Shown piece after piece: positions 1-9,058 of a stretch of 36,805 bases of DNA (position 1 is its first letter; each line of letters opens with the position of its first letter). Source of the DNA: Flavobacteriales bacterium (GTDB taxonomy: Bacteria > Bacteroidota > Bacteroidia > Flavobacteriales_F > PHOS-HE28); NCBI GenBank assembly GCA_019638075.1, contig JAHBUM010000005.1, positions 1 through 36,805 of the forward strand, given 5' to 3'. Position numbers and translations under genes: made by a program. The notes under the pieces were generated by a model that was not told where the DNA came from, ran no database searches, and saw only the letters and a list, made by a program, of their open reading frames with translations.

Positions 1-409
1 TGAACAGCGGCCACTTCAGCAGCTCGTACTTGCCCATGAAGAGGAAGTACTCCGGCACCACGTTGTACATCTGGATGATGTCCAGGTAGCTGCCGTGGTT
101 GCAACAGATGATGTACGGCGCCTTGGGTAGCGGCGCGCGCCGTTCCACCCGCAGGGGGATGAGCAGCGCCCATTGCAGGAAGAAGGCCCAGGCGCGCTTG
201 AGCTTGAACGCACGCTGGTATCGTCGTGGCCGGTACAGCAGCACCCTGAACGGGATGTACAGCACCACCAGTGAACCGAAGAACACCAATGCGAAATACA
301 CCTTGTACACACAGCGCAAAGGCAGGAACAGCCACTTGAGCACCGGGGAGCGCCGCTCCTCGCCGGGGATCACGCGGGAGCGTTCGCTGGTATGCACGTC
401 GGCGGCCAT
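1..409 (-). CDS. Lysophospholipid acyltransferase (PlsC/LPLAT family), 3' part missing
   Basis: This gene reads leftward from an ATG at 409 and runs off the window edge, so only about 136 N-terminal residues are visible. A hydrophobic membrane segment lies at about residues 25-55 (FLPLRCVYKVYFALVFFGSL...). The acyltransferase signature NHGSYLDI (NHxxxxD) follows near residue 105, so the family assignment is good. Such enzymes transfer an acyl chain to lysophosphatidic acid or another lysolipid at the inner membrane; the exact substrate cannot be told without the rest of the protein. The gene is divergent from trpS. A TAATTTCG promoter box lies 12 nt upstream of the start. The start is chosen because it follows that box directly and no Shine-Dalgarno sequence is seen. 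Confidence 0.85.
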   Translation of the reverse strand, partial: MAADVHTSERSRVIPGEERRSPVLKWLFLPLRCVYKVYFALVFFGSLVVLYIPFRVLLYRPRRYQRAFKLKRAWAFFLQWALLIPLRVERRAPLPKAPYIICCNHGSYLDIIQMYNVVPEYFLFMGKYELLKWPLF

Positions 410-421
410 GGAAAAGGAGGG

Positions 422-429
422 CGAAATTA
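422..429 (-). promoter_or_regulatory. -7 box TAATTTCG for the acyltransferase gene
   Basis: Read on the minus strand this is TAATTTCG, matching the TAnnTTYG pattern that recurs before genes in this window. It ends 12 nt before the ATG at 409. Confidence 0.55.
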
Positions 430-478
430 GTCGCGTGGCCATGCGCCGGACGGCGGTGGGCACCCGGCTAACTTCGCG

Positions 479-486
479 GCCCCTAC
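479..486 (+). promoter_or_regulatory. -7 box TAACTTCG for trpS
   Basis: This box matches TAnnTTYG and ends 25 nt before the trpS ATG. With the box at 422-429 it forms a divergent promoter pair in a 102-bp intergenic gap. Confidence 0.55.
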
Positions 487-511
487 GCCGATCCATTCCC
501 GGCGGTACGCC

Positions 512-1489
512 ATGGCACGCATCCTCACCGGCATCCAGAGCACCGGCATCCCCCACCTGGGCAACATCCTCGGGGCCATCAAGCCCGCCATCGCCCTCAG
601 CCAGGACGCGAAGAACGAATCGTTCCTCTTCATCGCCGACCTGCACAGCCTCACGCAGATCAAGGATGCCGCCGTGCTGCGCGAGAACACGTACGGCGTG
701 GCGGCCGCATGGCTGGCCTGTGGCCTCGATCCGCAGCGCACCGTGTTCTACCGCCAGAGCGACGTGCCCATGGTGACCGAGCTGACCTGGTACCTTAGCT
801 GCTTCTTCCCCTACTCGCGCCTAGCGCTGGCCCACAGTTTCAAGGACAAGGCCGACCGGCTGGAGGACGTGAACGGCGGCCTCTTCACCTACCCCATGCT
901 GATGGCGGCGGACATCCTGCTGTACGATGCCGAGCGGGTGCCGGTGGGCAAGGACCAGTTGCAGCACCTGGAGATCACGCGCGACGTGGCCGAGCGTTTC
1001 AACCACCACATCGGTGAGACCTTCGTGGTGCCCGCACCGAAGATCGATGAGCAGGTGATGATAGTGCCCGGCACCGATGGGGAGAAGATGAGCAAGAGCC
1101 GCAACAACACCATCCAGCTCTTCGCCCCGGAAAAGGAACTGAAGCAGCAGGTGATGGGCATCGTCACCGACAGCACACCGCTGGAGGCACCGAAGGACCC
1201 GGACAAGGATAACGTGTTCGCCATCTTCAAACTGGTGGCCCCTGCTGATGCCGTGCAGACCATGCGCGACAACTACCTGCGCGGCGGCTACGGCTACGGC
1301 CATGCCAAGAAGGAACTGCTGGCCGCCCTGCTCGACGGGTTCGCAGAAGAGCGCAGGCGCTTCGCGGAGCTGATGGCCGACCGTGGCGAACTGGACGCAC
1401 AACTGCGCATAGGCGCGGAAAAGGCCGCAACCGTGGCGCGCGGCGTGCTGGACCGGGTGCGCTCCAAAGTGGGCTACGGGCGCGCGTGA
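512..1489 (+). CDS. trpS: Tryptophanyl-tRNA synthetase
   Basis: This is a class I aminoacyl-tRNA synthetase that charges tRNA-Trp with tryptophan in the cytoplasm. The protein is 325 residues, the usual bacterial TrpS length. The N-terminus MARILTGIQSTGIPHLGN carries the HIGH-type motif at residues 14-17 (PHLG). The KMSKS loop is intact at residues 192-196 (GEKMSKSRNN), and the middle of the protein shows the family's DQLQHLEITRDVA segment. No truncation or frameshift is visible. The ATG at 512 is chosen because the conserved N-terminal strand starts within a few residues of it. Confidence 0.97.
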   Translation: MARILTGIQSTGIPHLGNILGAIKPAIALSQDAKNESFLFIADLHSLTQIKDAAVLRENTYGVAAAWLACGLDPQRTVFYRQSDVPMVTELTWYLSCFFPYSRLALAHSFKDKADRLEDVNGGLFTYPMLMAADILLYDAERVPVGKDQLQHLEITRDVAERFNHHIGETFVVPAPKIDEQVMIVPGTDGEKMSKSRNNTIQLFAPEKELKQQVMGIVTDSTPLEAPKDPDKDNVFAIFKLVAPADAVQTMRDNYLRGGYGYGHAKKELLAALLDGFAEERRRFAELMADRGELDAQLRIGAEKAATVARGVLDRVRSKVGYGRA

Positions 1490-1504
1490 CGGGGAATGCG
1501 CACC

Positions 1505-1512
1505 TACTTTTG
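1505..1512 (+). promoter_or_regulatory. -7 box TACTTTTG for the 1535-3518 operon
   Basis: TACTTTTG matches TAnnTTTG and ends 22 nt before the ATG at 1535. It probably drives the membrane protein, cytochrome c and hflX, which follow with almost no gaps. Confidence 0.55.
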
Positions 1513-1534
1513 ACCGATAGTCCGGCGAGTTCCC

Positions 1535-1975
1535 ATGGAGAATCCGTTCCTCACCTTCCTGCACAGCCTGCTGCGATACGGCCTGCTGCTCACGGTGGGG
1601 GCGGCGGGGTTCCTGAGCCTGCGGGGGTGGCTGCAACAGCGCCCCATCCTCACCTACGAGCGTATGCTCACCATCGCGGCGATGACGCTGGCGCACGTGC
1701 AACTGGCCGTTGGCTTCATCCTGTACGCGATCAACTTCAGCGAATTCAGCCGCATGCGTGGCGATGTGGGCCGCTTCTGGAAGATGGAGCACGTCGGCGC
1801 AATGGTCATCGCGGTGGCGTTGATCACCATCGGGCGGATCAGCTCCAAGCGCGCGCAGGACGAGGTGGTGAAACAGAAGCGCATCGCCATCTACTACCTG
1901 ATCGCGCTGGCACTGATGTTGTGGGCCACCCCATGGCCCTTCACCCACGTGGGCCACGGCCGCGGATGGCTCTGA
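1535..1975 (+). CDS. Four-TM membrane protein with conserved-looking histidines
   Basis: The protein has 146 residues and four predicted membrane segments, at about 5-28, 43-66, 85-103 and 116-132. Histidines lie in or beside the helices: H10 (FLHSLLRYG), H54 (AHVQLAVGFILY), H86 (KMEHVGAM), and H138 and H141 near the C-terminus. This layout resembles small b-type cytochrome or cytochrome-b561-like proteins, and the next gene encodes a cytochrome c, so a redox role is plausible. No residue proves heme binding, and the assignment is inference. The stop codon lies two bases before the chosen start of the cytochrome c gene, which indicates a shared transcript. Confidence 0.75.
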   Translation: MENPFLTFLHSLLRYGLLLTVGAAGFLSLRGWLQQRPILTYERMLTIAAMTLAHVQLAVGFILYAINFSEFSRMRGDVGRFWKMEHVGAMVIAVALITIGRISSKRAQDEVVKQKRIAIYYLIALALMLWATPWPFTHVGHGRGWL

Positions 1976-1977
1976 AC

Positions 1978-2298
1978 ATGACACGAAGCCTGCTCTTCTC
2001 CATCGTGCTGCTGGTGTTCGCCTGCGGCAGCGCGAACAGTTCCAATGACACGATGGAAGCAGACCGATCGTCGGGCCGGGCGGTGTACAACATGAACTGC
2101 GCCCTATGCCATGGCCGCGACGGCAGGGCGGGGATCAACGGCGCGAAGGACCTTACGGCCTCCACCCTCACGAAAGAGGAGATGCAGGCGATCGTGCGCA
2201 ACGGCAGAGGGGTGATGGCACCATACAAGAACGTACTTACCGCGAAGGAGATCGACGCGGTGGTGGAACACGTGCGCACACTCGGCAAGGCGAAATGA
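1978..2298 (+). CDS. Small c-type cytochrome lipoprotein
   Basis: The protein has about 106 residues. It begins with a hydrophobic signal peptide (MTRSLLFSIVLLVFAC) ending in a cysteine that can serve as a lipobox, so it is probably a lipoprotein exposed in the periplasm. The single heme-binding motif CALCH (CxxCH) follows, and a likely axial methionine sits in GRGVMAPYKN, as in class I monoheme cytochromes. The C-terminal helix (TAKEIDAVVEHVRTL) is typical of the fold. It should carry electrons between membrane or periplasmic partners. An alternative in-frame ATG lies at 1966, overlapping the previous gene. The stop overlaps the hflX start as ATGA. Confidence 0.85.
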   Translation: MTRSLLFSIVLLVFACGSANSSNDTMEADRSSGRAVYNMNCALCHGRDGRAGINGAKDLTASTLTKEEMQAIVRNGRGVMAPYKNVLTAKEIDAVVEHVRTLGKAK

Positions 2299-3518
2299 TC
2301 GACCCATCGGAGCTGAAGAACAAGGCGGAGAGCGCGGTGCTCATCGGCCTGATCACCGACCGTCAGGATGCGGCACAGGTGGCCGAATACCTTGACGAAC
2401 TCGAGTTCCTCGCCACCACGGCGGACATCACCACATTGAAACGCTTCACCCAAAAACTGCACCAGCCCGATGGCCGCACCTACATCGGCAGCGGCAAGCT
2501 GGCGGAAGTGAAGGCGTGGATGAAGGACAACGGCGCGGACTCGGTGATCTTCGATGATGAACTCTCCGCCGCCCAGCAACGCAACCTCGAAAAGGAACTG
2601 GGCACACCCGTACTGGACCGGCCGCGCCTGATCTTGGACATCTTCGCACGCAGGGCACGCACGGCGCACGCAAAAACACAGGTGGAACTGGCGCAGTACG
2701 AATACATGCTGCCGCGCCTCACCAAATTGTGGACACACTTGGAACGGCAGCGCGGCGGCACCGGCACGCGTGGTGGCGCCGGTGAAAAGGAGATCGAAAC
2801 GGACCGCCGCTTGATCCGCGACCGCATCGCACTTCTCAAAGGCCAGTTGAAGCAGATAGACCGGCAGATGGCAACGCAGCGCGGCAACCGGGGCAAGCTG
2901 GTGCGCGTGGCGGTGGTGGGCTACACCAACGTGGGCAAGAGCACATTGATGACGTTGATGAGCAAGACCGAGGTCTTCGCCGAGAACAAGCTCTTCGCCA
3001 CGCTGGACACCACGGTGCGCAAGATCGTGCTGGGCAACCTGCCGTTCCTGATGAGCGACACGGTGGGCTTCATCCGCAAGCTGCCCACGCAGCTGATCGA
3101 GAGTTTCAAGAGCACGCTGGACGAAACACGTGAGGCCGACCTGCTGCTGCACGTGGTGGACATCAGCCACCACAATTTCGAGGAACAGTACGAGACCGTG
3201 CGCCAGACCTTGAACGAGATCGGCGCAGGCGACAAGCCGGTGATCGTGGTCTTCAACAAGATCGACGCCTACCGCCCTGCGGACCATGACCCCGACGACC
3301 TTGCACCGAAACGGGAGGACCAATACACGCTGGAGGAATTGAAGGCCACATGGATGGCCCGGATGAGCGGTGATGATGTCATCTTCATCAGCGCCGCGCA
3401 GCGCAACAATATCGACGGGCTGCGGAAACTGTTGTACGACCGCGTGAAAGCGATCCACACGGCGCGCTACCCGTACGAGAGCGATCTGCTGTTCAAGGAC
3501 AGCTACGAGGAGGAATGA
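2295..3518 (+). CDS. hflX: GTPase HflX
   Basis: HflX is a ribosome-associated GTPase that binds the large subunit and helps rescue or split stalled ribosomes under stress. The protein has 407 residues. An N-terminal HflX domain (about 20-125, including GRTYIGSGKLAEVK) is followed by an Arg/Lys-rich coiled coil (about 130-195, LWTHLERQRGGTGTRGG). The G domain has G1 at 209-216 (GYTNVGKS), G3 at 255-259 (DTVGF) and G4 at 321-324 (NKID). All nucleotide-binding motifs are intact. The ATG overlaps the cytochrome stop by four bases, suggesting translational coupling. A repeat island follows the gene. Confidence 0.96.
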   Translation: MIDPSELKNKAESAVLIGLITDRQDAAQVAEYLDELEFLATTADITTLKRFTQKLHQPDGRTYIGSGKLAEVKAWMKDNGADSVIFDDELSAAQQRNLEKELGTPVLDRPRLILDIFARRARTAHAKTQVELAQYEYMLPRLTKLWTHLERQRGGTGTRGGAGEKEIETDRRLIRDRIALLKGQLKQIDRQMATQRGNRGKLVRVAVVGYTNVGKSTLMTLMSKTEVFAENKLFATLDTTVRKIVLGNLPFLMSDTVGFIRKLPTQLIESFKSTLDETREADLLLHVVDISHHNFEEQYETVRQTLNEIGAGDKPVIVVFNKIDAYRPADHDPDDLAPKREDQYTLEELKATWMARMSGDDVIFISAAQRNNIDGLRKLLYDRVKAIHTARYPYESDLLFKDSYEEE

Positions 3519-3559
3519 TGGGCAGCATGGACGGAACGGCCTCAGGCCCGTGTTAGAAC

Positions 3560-3717
3560 CTATTTGCAATACGGGCCGGGCGAAGAAGTATAGGAGCCAA
3601 GAAATGGAGCAATGGAGGAATGAAGCAAAGGCGCATCTGAAGAACGTCCGCGCCATGCTTGATAAGCTCGCTGGTACCACCCTTTGCTCCATTCCTCCAT
3701 TGCTCCCATTGCTCCAT
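3560..3717. repeat. Repeat island E1: inverted GGAGSAAT-unit arms
   Basis: This island fills most of the hflX-pbp1A gap (3519-3769). The left arm, 3604-3631, is made of degenerate octamers (GGAGCAAT, GGAGGAAT, GAAGCAAA). The right arm, 3681-3717, reads the same units on the other strand and contains the exact reverse complement of GAGCAATGGAGGAATG. About 26 bp pair with one mismatch around a 49-nt spacer. A 21-nt stretch at 3560-3580 (beginning CTATTTGCAATACG) recurs with three differences at 23883-23903 in island E6. No ORF or known mobile-element gene lies inside. The function is unknown. Confidence 0.8.
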
Positions 3718-3769
3718 TCGTCCTGACCCTACCCACTCCTTTTGCGAACAGCTTCTTAGAACAGGACCG

Positions 3770-6040
3770 ATGGCCGCGAAACGCAGACCAGCCAAGAGGA
3801 AGGGGAAGAAAGCGAAAGGCGGAAGCCTGCCGTGGCTCAGGATCGCGCTCATCTCCGTCGCATTGGTGTTCATCGCCTTCTTCTCGCTGATGCAAGCCGT
3901 GCGCAGCGGCGCATTCGGCGATCTGCCTTCCGAAGAAGAGCTTGCTTCCATCCAGCACGAACAGGCCACACTGGTGTTGGATCGCGATGGCAGGCTGATC
4001 GGGAAACTCTTCGCCGAGGACCGCACCAACGTACGCTACACCGACCTGCCGAAGCATCTGGTGAACGCATTGGTAGCCACGGAGGATGCCCGCTTCTTCA
4101 GCCACCAGGGCGTGGATGGCCGCAGCTATGTGCGTGTGTTCTTCCGCACACTGCTGGGGCGCGACAGGAGCGGTGGCGGCGGCAGCACCATCTCGCAGCA
4201 GATCATCAAGAACCTATACGGGCGCGGGCGGCACGGCCTGCTCACCGTGCCCGTGAACAAGATGAAGGAAGCCTTGGTGGCACAGCGCCTTGAGCGGATA
4301 TTGAAGAAGGAGGATGTGCTCCTGCTCTACTTCAACTCGGTGCCCTTCGGTGAGAACACCTTCGGCATCGAAGCCGCCGCGCAACGCTATTTCGGCAAAC
4401 CGGCGAAACGGCTCAACATCCAGGAGAGCGCCGTGCTCGTGGGCATGCTGAAGGCGAACACGAGCTACAATCCGCGCCTGCATCCCGAGGCATCCAAGAA
4501 CCGCCGCGATCAGGTGTTCGCACAGATGCAACGCAACGGCGACCTGACCGGACATCAGGTGGACAGCCTGAAAGCACTGCCGCTCGTGCTGAACTACAGC
4601 GGCGGCGATGCACTGGACCTCTATGGCTACTTCGTGCGGCACGTGAAGAACGAGGCGCTCGCGATCCTGAAGGAACTGAAGAAGAGCGACGGCACGCCGT
4701 ACGACATCGAGAAGGACGGCCTGCGGATCACCACCACGCTCGATGCCGACCTGCAACGCATGGCGCACATCGCGGCACACCAGCACCTGGCCGCCATGCA
4801 GCCCAAGCTGGATGCGGAACTGAAGGCACGGAAAGCGCGCGGCAACTGGGAGAGGGGCATGGAGCGCAAGGGCGGCGCGAAGTGGAGGAAGAACGCGCGT
4901 GGGATCAGCGAGGTGTACGACCACGCGGCGCGCAGGCTGGACACGCTCACCTATCGCGACAGCCTATGGCACTACCACAAACTGCTGAACGGCGCGGTGC
5001 TGATGATGGAGCCGAACAGCGGAGCCGTACGCGCCTGGGTGGGCGGCAACGATCACCGGTATCTGCCGTACGATCTTGTCACGGCGCGCAGGCCTATCGC
5101 CAGCACGATCAAACCCGTGGTGTATGCCGCCGCATTGGAGCGCGGCCTGCACCCCTGCACCTACCTCGACAACGACCGCAAGACCTACGCGGAGTTCGAC
5201 GGCTGGGCACCGGACAACTTCGACAAGGACACCACCGGCGGACAAGTGGCGATGTGGTACGCACTGACGAAAAGCATGAACCGCCCCACGGTGGACCTGT
5301 ACTTCCGCACCGGCGCGGACACGGTGCGCAGCACGATGGCGGCGCTCGGCCTTCCCACCAAGGATGCGGACAAACCCGCGATGTCGCTCGGTGCCACGGA
5401 CATCGCCCTGAAGGAGATCGTACCGGCGTTCGGGGCCTTCGCCATGCAGGGGCGCATGGTGAAGCCGCAGTACATCGCGAGCATCACCGATGCGCATGGC
5501 AGGGAGCTTTATCAGGCGAAGAGACCCAAGGCCGTTCAAGCCATTTCCGAGAACACCGCCGCCGATGTAACGGCCATGCTGCAAAGCGCGATCGACCAGG
5601 GCACCGACGGGCCACTGCGCTCGCGCTTCGGTGTCACCAGCCCCATCGCGGGCAAGACCGGCACCTCGCAGGACTACGGCGATGCGTGGTTCGTGGCGTA
5701 CACACCGGGACTGGTCATCGGCACCTGGGTGGGCGCCTTCGACAACTCCGTACACTTCAGCAGTTCACAAGGGACCGGCGGCAGCCTCGCACTCCCGATC
5801 GCGGGCAAAGTGCTGAAGCAGGTGGAACAGTCGCCGGAGCTGCGGCAACGCTACATCCGTCCATTCGTGTGGCCCGCCGATCACACGCCCGATCTGGAGT
5901 GCAGGCCCCGCCGCGATCCGGACTTCATCGAGCGCCTGATCCATGATGCGTTCGGCGGGCGGAAGGAACGGCAGACCGACACCACCGGCACCGAGCGCCG
6001 CAACATCTTCGACCGGCTGTTCAAAGGGAAGAAGGACTAA
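3770..6040 (+). CDS. Penicillin-binding protein 1A (bifunctional class A PBP)
   Basis: This is a bifunctional peptidoglycan synthase of 756 residues, anchored in the inner membrane and active in the periplasm. A very basic cytoplasmic tail (residues 1-20) precedes one TM helix (about 23-43). The GT51 glycosyltransferase domain has the catalytic Glu at about 105 in EDARFFSHQGVDG, then GGSTISQQIIKNLYG. The transpeptidase domain has all three motifs: S445 in STIK, SMN at 502-504 and KTGTS from K629. The chosen ATG at 3770 gives the normal short basic tail; upstream in-frame codons fall in the repeat island. The stop overlaps the convergent acyltransferase gene by four bases, leaving no room for a terminator. 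Confidence 0.96.
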   Translation: MAAKRRPAKRKGKKAKGGSLPWLRIALISVALVFIAFFSLMQAVRSGAFGDLPSEEELASIQHEQATLVLDRDGRLIGKLFAEDRTNVRYTDLPKHLVNALVATEDARFFSHQGVDGRSYVRVFFRTLLGRDRSGGGGSTISQQIIKNLYGRGRHGLLTVPVNKMKEALVAQRLERILKKEDVLLLYFNSVPFGENTFGIEAAAQRYFGKPAKRLNIQESAVLVGMLKANTSYNPRLHPEASKNRRDQVFAQMQRNGDLTGHQVDSLKALPLVLNYSGGDALDLYGYFVRHVKNEALAILKELKKSDGTPYDIEKDGLRITTTLDADLQRMAHIAAHQHLAAMQPKLDAELKARKARGNWERGMERKGGAKWRKNARGISEVYDHAARRLDTLTYRDSLWHYHKLLNGAVLMMEPNSGAVRAWVGGNDHRYLPYDLVTARRPIASTIKPVVYAAALERGLHPCTYLDNDRKTYAEFDGWAPDNFDKDTTGGQVAMWYALTKSMNRPTVDLYFRTGADTVRSTMAALGLPTKDADKPAMSLGATDIALKEIVPAFGAFAMQGRMVKPQYIASITDAHGRELYQAKRPKAVQAISENTAADVTAMLQSAIDQGTDGPLRSRFGVTSPIAGKTGTSQDYGDAWFVAYTPGLVIGTWVGAFDNSVHFSSSQGTGGSLALPIAGKVLKQVEQSPELRQRYIRPFVWPADHTPDLECRPRRDPDFIERLIHDAFGGRKERQTDTTGTERRNIFDRLFKGKKD

Positions 6041-7131
6041 CCGGCCTTCGCTCCACCGAGGATCCGCGCCGAGAACCCATCGCGCAGCGCCATGAAGGGC
6101 CGCTCCCAGTAGCGGTACACCACGGCCGCGAGCGCGATGCACAGCACCCAGTACCCCGCATAGATGATGAGCGACCCGCCTGCGAACAGGTCGAGATACC
6201 GGCCGAGGTAATAGACGGGAAGGTGTACGAGGTAAAGCGCGTAGGATATGCGGCTGATGAAAGTGATCGGAGCTGACCAGCCTGCGGCGCTCCACTGCGC
6301 CAGCGTGGGAAGCAGCATGGACGTGGCCCCCGCGAACGCCGTGAAATGGACGTTCGCGATGAACCGCAGATCCTCAAGGTCCATCACACTGTAAAGCACA
6401 GCCAGCGCAGCCGCACCCACCACGCACAGGGCATGGCGCCACCTGTGCAATGGAGCGGGCATGTAGTGTGCAAGCCAGGCCATGAGCACACCCCACGCGA
6501 TGGCATCCAGCCGATGGATCACCAGCATGCCGACATAGGCGTTGAACAGGGCTGGCGATGGCACGGAGCCGACCACCTGGCTCCGCAGGATCGGGGGCAT
6601 CACAAGCATCACCAGCGCCGCCGCGAGGAAGGCCCACTTCACCCGCAGCAGCCATGCGAACGCCGCCAGCAGCAATGGGAGCAGCAGGTAGAACCACTCC
6701 TCCACCGCCAGTGACCACGACTCCACGAAGAGCAGATCTACGTGGACATGGAAGTTCTGGAGGAAGACGAAGAAGGCCAGCAGGTTCACGTTCAGGATGC
6801 CGTGTATCACACCCAGGTGTACGAGTACGATGTTGACGCCCAGGAACAGGTAGTAGTTGGGCAATGTGCGCAACCAGCGTCGCTGCCAGAAATCCAGCAT
6901 GCGCAGCCACCACGCCATACCGGGCCGGGAGAACGTGCGCAGTGCGATGCCACCGACCAGGTATCCGCTCAGGACGAAGAAGAGGCCCACCCCATCGCGG
7001 GCCAGCATGGCAGGCTCTTCAGGCCAATACGCGGGCAGCACGTAGACCGAATGCCCATAGACCACCAATGCGATGGCAACGGCGCGCATCAGGTCCAGGC
7101 CGAAGATCCGCGGGTGCTCCGATCCCTGCAT
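6037..7131 (-). CDS. Acyltransferase-3 family integral membrane protein
   Basis: The protein has about 364 residues with many hydrophobic helices. It starts with the acyltransferase-3 signature region GLDLMRAVAIALVVYGHSVYV, where the His of YGHS is the expected catalytic residue, followed by GVGLFFVLSGYLVGG. Proteins of this family O-acylate polysaccharides, lipid headgroups or peptidoglycan using an acyl donor at the membrane. The substrate cannot be predicted; proximity to a PBP gene suggests cell-envelope work, but the two genes are convergent and not an operon. A longer start at 7194 is rejected because the -7 box at 7137-7144 lies between it and the conserved N-terminus. Confidence 0.88.
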   Translation of the reverse strand: MQGSEHPRIFGLDLMRAVAIALVVYGHSVYVLPAYWPEEPAMLARDGVGLFFVLSGYLVGGIALRTFSRPGMAWWLRMLDFWQRRWLRTLPNYYLFLGVNIVLVHLGVIHGILNVNLLAFFVFLQNFHVHVDLLFVESWSLAVEEWFYLLLPLLLAAFAWLLRVKWAFLAAALVMLVMPPILRSQVVGSVPSPALFNAYVGMLVIHRLDAIAWGVLMAWLAHYMPAPLHRWRHALCVVGAAALAVLYSVMDLEDLRFIANVHFTAFAGATSMLLPTLAQWSAAGWSAPITFISRISYALYLVHLPVYYLGRYLDLFAGGSLIIYAGYWVLCIALAAVVYRYWERPFMALRDGFSARILGGAKAG

Positions 7132-7136
7132 CGGGG

Positions 7137-7144
7137 TGAAAGTA
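7137..7144 (-). promoter_or_regulatory. -7-like box TACTTTCA for the acyltransferase-3 gene
   Basis: On the minus strand this reads TACTTTCA, one base off TAnnTTYG, five nt before the ATG at 7131. The spacing matches other near-leaderless genes here. Confidence 0.4.
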
Positions 7145-7150
7145 GCGGTG

Positions 7151-9001
7151 CTATGCGAACGCCTGCATGTCGCACAGGCGCCGGTACTGCCCACCTGCCG
7201 CGTACAGTTCGTTGTGCGTACCGCGTTCGATGATGCGTCCCTGTTGCATCACGCAGATCTCATCACAATGCTGGATGGTGCTCAAGCGGTGCGCGATCAC
7301 GAGGCTCGTGCGGCCTTCGAGCATCTTGTACAGGGCATCCTGCACCAAGCGTTCGCTCTCGGTATCCAAGGCGCTCGTCGCTTCGTCAAGGATCAGGATC
7401 GGCGGATTCTTCAGCACCGCGCGTGCGATGCTGATCCGTTGCTTCTGGCCGCCGCTCAGGCGGTTGCCGCCATCGCCGATGTTGGTCTGGTAGCCATCCT
7501 CCAACTGTGCGATGAACTCGTGGGCATTGGCGATCCGTGCCGCGCGTTCGATATCGGCCTGGGCCACACCGGGTGCGCCGAAGGCGATGTTGTTCGCCAC
7601 CGTGTCGTTGAACAGGATGCTGTCCTGCGTGACGATGCCCATCAGCGCACGGATGTCGTTGATCCGCAGATCGCGGAGGTCCACGCCATCGAGCAGCACC
7701 TGTCCATCGGAGACATCGAAGAAGCGCGGGAGCAGGCCGGCCATCGTGGTCTTCCCGCTTCCGCTAGTGCCCACCAGCGCCACGCTCCTGCCCTTGGGGA
7801 TCGTGAGCCGGATATCCTGCAGCACGGCCTTCCGTTCGCGGCTGGCCGTATCCTTCGGTGCGGCCTCGTAGGCGAAGGTGACATCGCGGAACTCGATGCG
7901 GTCATGGAACCCATCGATCGGCTTCGCTCCGGGCTTCTCTTTCACCGTGTTCTCCACTGCGAGCAGATCGAACAACCGCTGACCGCTCGCCGATCCGCGC
8001 ACGATGGCCGAGTAGCCCTGCGAGAAGCTCTTCAACGGTGGCAGCAGTTGCGAGAAGATGATGATGAAGCCGAGGAAGCTGTCGCCGGTCAACGTTGCAT
8101 CTGGTCCCAGCACGTAGTACCCGCCGAGGTAGGCGATGGTGGCCATCACCGCGGCACCAAGCGTTTCGCTCAGAGGCGATGCGATGTCCTGCCGGTTCAG
8201 CATGGCGATGCTGCTGCGGGTTAGCATCTCGTTCTCGCGTGCGAAACGCCGACTCATGTCCGCTTCGCCATTGAACGCCTTGATCACGCGGATGCCGGTC
8301 AGCGTCTCCTCCACACGCGCCAGCAGGTCGGCGTTCTTCTCCTGCACGCGAGTGCTCTTGCGCTTGAGGCTCTTGCTGATGCGGCCGATCAACAGGCCGC
8401 TGACGGGCAGCAGCAGCAATGCGATCAGCGTGAGCTGCGGTGCGATGGTGATCATGGACAGCAAGAAGAGCAGGATCGCCACCGGCTCGCGGAAGATCAT
8501 CTCGATGTAGTACATCACCGAATACTCGATCACGTGCATATCGCTCGTGATCAACGCCAGCAGATCGCCCTTGCGCTCGCCGCTGTGGTAGCGCAGGGGC
8601 AGTTCCAGCATCTTGTCGTACACCGCCGCGCGGATGTCGCGCACGATGTAGTTACGGAAGCTGCAGATGGCTACAACGGCGAGGTAACGGAACAGGTTCT
8701 TGATCAGGAAGATCACCACCACGGCGATGCTGATGGTGAGCAGCGCGCCCATCTGCCCGCTGTGTTCGATCAACTGCGTGAGACCCCAGTTGAAGGTGCC
8801 TTCAAGTCCTTCGCGGGTCCAAAGATCGGCGGGACGCATATGCACGGGCTTCACCTGCCCCAGCAGCAGGCGCAGAAAGGGGATGAAGAGCAGCAGCGAC
8901 GCCAGATGGAAGACCGTGGCCAGCAGATTGAAGACCACGTTCAGCACCGCATACCGGCGATAAGCCTTGCCATAGCGGAGTATCCGGAAGAAGTTGCGCA
9001 T
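7151..9001 (-). CDS. MsbA-like ABC exporter (fused membrane and ATPase domains)
   Basis: This half-size exporter of 616 residues should work as a homodimer in the inner membrane. The N-terminal half has about six TM helices (for example VLNVVFNLLATVFHLASLLLFIPFL at 20-45) with an ABC_membrane fold. The C-terminal ATPase has Walker A GTSGSGKTT (Lys at about 417), signature LSGGQ from about 515, Walker B ILILDEATSALD and the H-loop IAHRLSTI. Bacteroidota proteins of this type are usually annotated as MsbA-like lipid or multidrug exporters; which cargo is moved cannot be read from the sequence. The start at 9001 is chosen because the upstream extension overlaps rbfA and a -7 box lies 11 nt before this ATG. 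Confidence 0.93.
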   Translation of the reverse strand: MRNFFRILRYGKAYRRYAVLNVVFNLLATVFHLASLLLFIPFLRLLLGQVKPVHMRPADLWTREGLEGTFNWGLTQLIEHSGQMGALLTISIAVVVIFLIKNLFRYLAVVAICSFRNYIVRDIRAAVYDKMLELPLRYHSGERKGDLLALITSDMHVIEYSVMYYIEMIFREPVAILLFLLSMITIAPQLTLIALLLLPVSGLLIGRISKSLKRKSTRVQEKNADLLARVEETLTGIRVIKAFNGEADMSRRFARENEMLTRSSIAMLNRQDIASPLSETLGAAVMATIAYLGGYYVLGPDATLTGDSFLGFIIIFSQLLPPLKSFSQGYSAIVRGSASGQRLFDLLAVENTVKEKPGAKPIDGFHDRIEFRDVTFAYEAAPKDTASRERKAVLQDIRLTIPKGRSVALVGTSGSGKTTMAGLLPRFFDVSDGQVLLDGVDLRDLRINDIRALMGIVTQDSILFNDTVANNIAFGAPGVAQADIERAARIANAHEFIAQLEDGYQTNIGDGGNRLSGGQKQRISIARAVLKNPPILILDEATSALDTESERLVQDALYKMLEGRTSLVIAHRLSTIQHCDEICVMQQGRIIERGTHNELYAAGGQYRRLCDMQAFA

Positions 9002-9012
9002 CGTGCGGCCCG

Positions 9013-9020
9013 CGAAGGTA
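9013..9020 (-). promoter_or_regulatory. -7 box TACCTTCG for the ABC exporter
   Basis: Read on the minus strand this is TACCTTCG, ending 11 nt before the ATG at 9001. It is back-to-back with an identical box for rbfA at 9043-9050 in a 57-bp gap. Confidence 0.6.
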
Positions 9021-9042
9021 GGACCACTCGCAGGCACCGCCC

Positions 9043-9050
9043 TACCTTCG
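9043..9050 (+). promoter_or_regulatory. -7 box TACCTTCG for rbfA
   Basis: TACCTTCG ends 8 nt before the rbfA ATG at 9059, so the mRNA should have at most a few leader bases. Confidence 0.6.
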
Positions 9051-9058
9051 CCGCTGAA

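Noticed and set aside
1941-3692. A 583-codon open frame on the minus strand
   Set aside because: It is a shadow of hflX and the cytochrome gene, with no recognisable domain and crossing repeat island E1.
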